Positions 31,133 through 31,218 of a DNA stretch of 31,218 nt are shown in pieces. The notes beneath the pieces were generated by a model. The model saw only the letters and a program-made list of their open reading frames with translations. It was not told the DNA's origin and searched no databases. Source of the stretch: UBA6987 sp045616945 (GTDB lineage: Bacteria > Bacillota > Clostridia > Lachnospirales > Lachnospiraceae); contig JAZLHR010000122.1 in assembly GCA_045616945.1 (NCBI GenBank), forward strand, positions 1 to 31,218, written 5' to 3'. Both the position numbers and the translations under genes were made by a program. How positions within the stretch are numbered: position 1 is the stretch's first letter; the number at the start of each line of letters is the position of its first letter.

Positions 31133-31218
31133 TCAGAACGCCCAGTTTCCGCCGCGGAACAGCGGCACTGTCTTTCCGTCCTCAGTCTGTGCGTCTATGG
31201 ACAGATCCTCGGAGCCGA
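31133..31218 (-). CDS. C-terminal end of an unidentified minus-strand gene
   Basis: Only the last 28 residues are present, ending in a TGA at 31135-31133: GSEDLSIDAQTEDGKTVPLF followed by RGGNWAF. I do not recognise the family. The strong terminator 47 bases downstream supports a real gene end. An aromatic C-terminus after RGG is seen, but no function can be drawn from it. Confidence 0.5.
   Translation of the reverse strand, partial: GSEDLSIDAQTEDGKTVPLFRGGNWAF

Overview
This 31.2 kb window looks like the chromosome of an anaerobic Gram-positive bacterium of the Clostridia (Bacillota), probably a gut lineage near Lachnospirales or Oscillospirales. The signs are two LCP-type wall-polymer transferases, a PcsB/SleB-type wall hydrolase, mini-RNase III, a single-chain dimer-type glycyl-tRNA synthetase, a miaB-ylbF-mutS-mutL order, strong AGGAGG ribosome sites and a GC-rich sequence. 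The taxon is an inference; no rRNA or marker tree can be run here. Nearly all genes are on the minus strand. I see no phage, insertion sequence, CRISPR array or defence locus.

Left part (1-8.2 kb). A truncated secreted Cys/His-domain protein with a PPTE linker (1-734) is followed by a three-domain shikimate-pathway fusion (chorismate mutase, shikimate dehydrogenase, shikimate kinase; 854-2401). A gene-poor stretch (2402-3182) then holds two identical tRNA-Gly(GCC) genes behind a near-consensus promoter, flanked by two different families of short tandem repeats and a perfect 14-bp palindrome. Next come mscL, an LCP protein, a decayed ADP-ribosylglycohydrolase remnant, a small conserved protein, a cytosolic CE15-like esterase (plus strand), a flavodoxin, and a tRNA-Leu(AAG)/tRNA-Gly(CCC) pair.

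Middle part (8.3-16.5 kb). This is an accessory metabolic region: an SGNH esterase, a dicarboxylate/amino-acid symporter divergent from an AraC-type regulator, a coupled pair of dehydrogenases (Ldh2 family and a 6PGDH-like/DUF1932 protein) whose promoter is bracketed by two palindromic operator-like sites, the citrate lyase accessory genes citC and citX without any citrate lyase subunit genes, and a metallo-beta-lactamase-fold hydrolase. Organic-acid and dicarboxylate metabolism is the shared theme, but this is inferred from neighbourhood.

Right part (16.5-31 kb). These are housekeeping genes in two probable transcription units. One starts at a promoter near 23.2 kb and runs leftwards: a divergent LCP-like protein, glyS, a secreted coiled-coil/SleB hydrolase, cysS, mrnC, rlmB and perhaps the metallo-hydrolase. 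The other starts near 30.95 kb: miaB, ylbF, mutS, mutL and tgt. Codon choice differs by eye between the two (Ile ATA and Leu CTT are common to the right of about 22 kb and rare to the left). The window ends in the last codons of another minus-strand gene, separated from miaB by a strong terminator.
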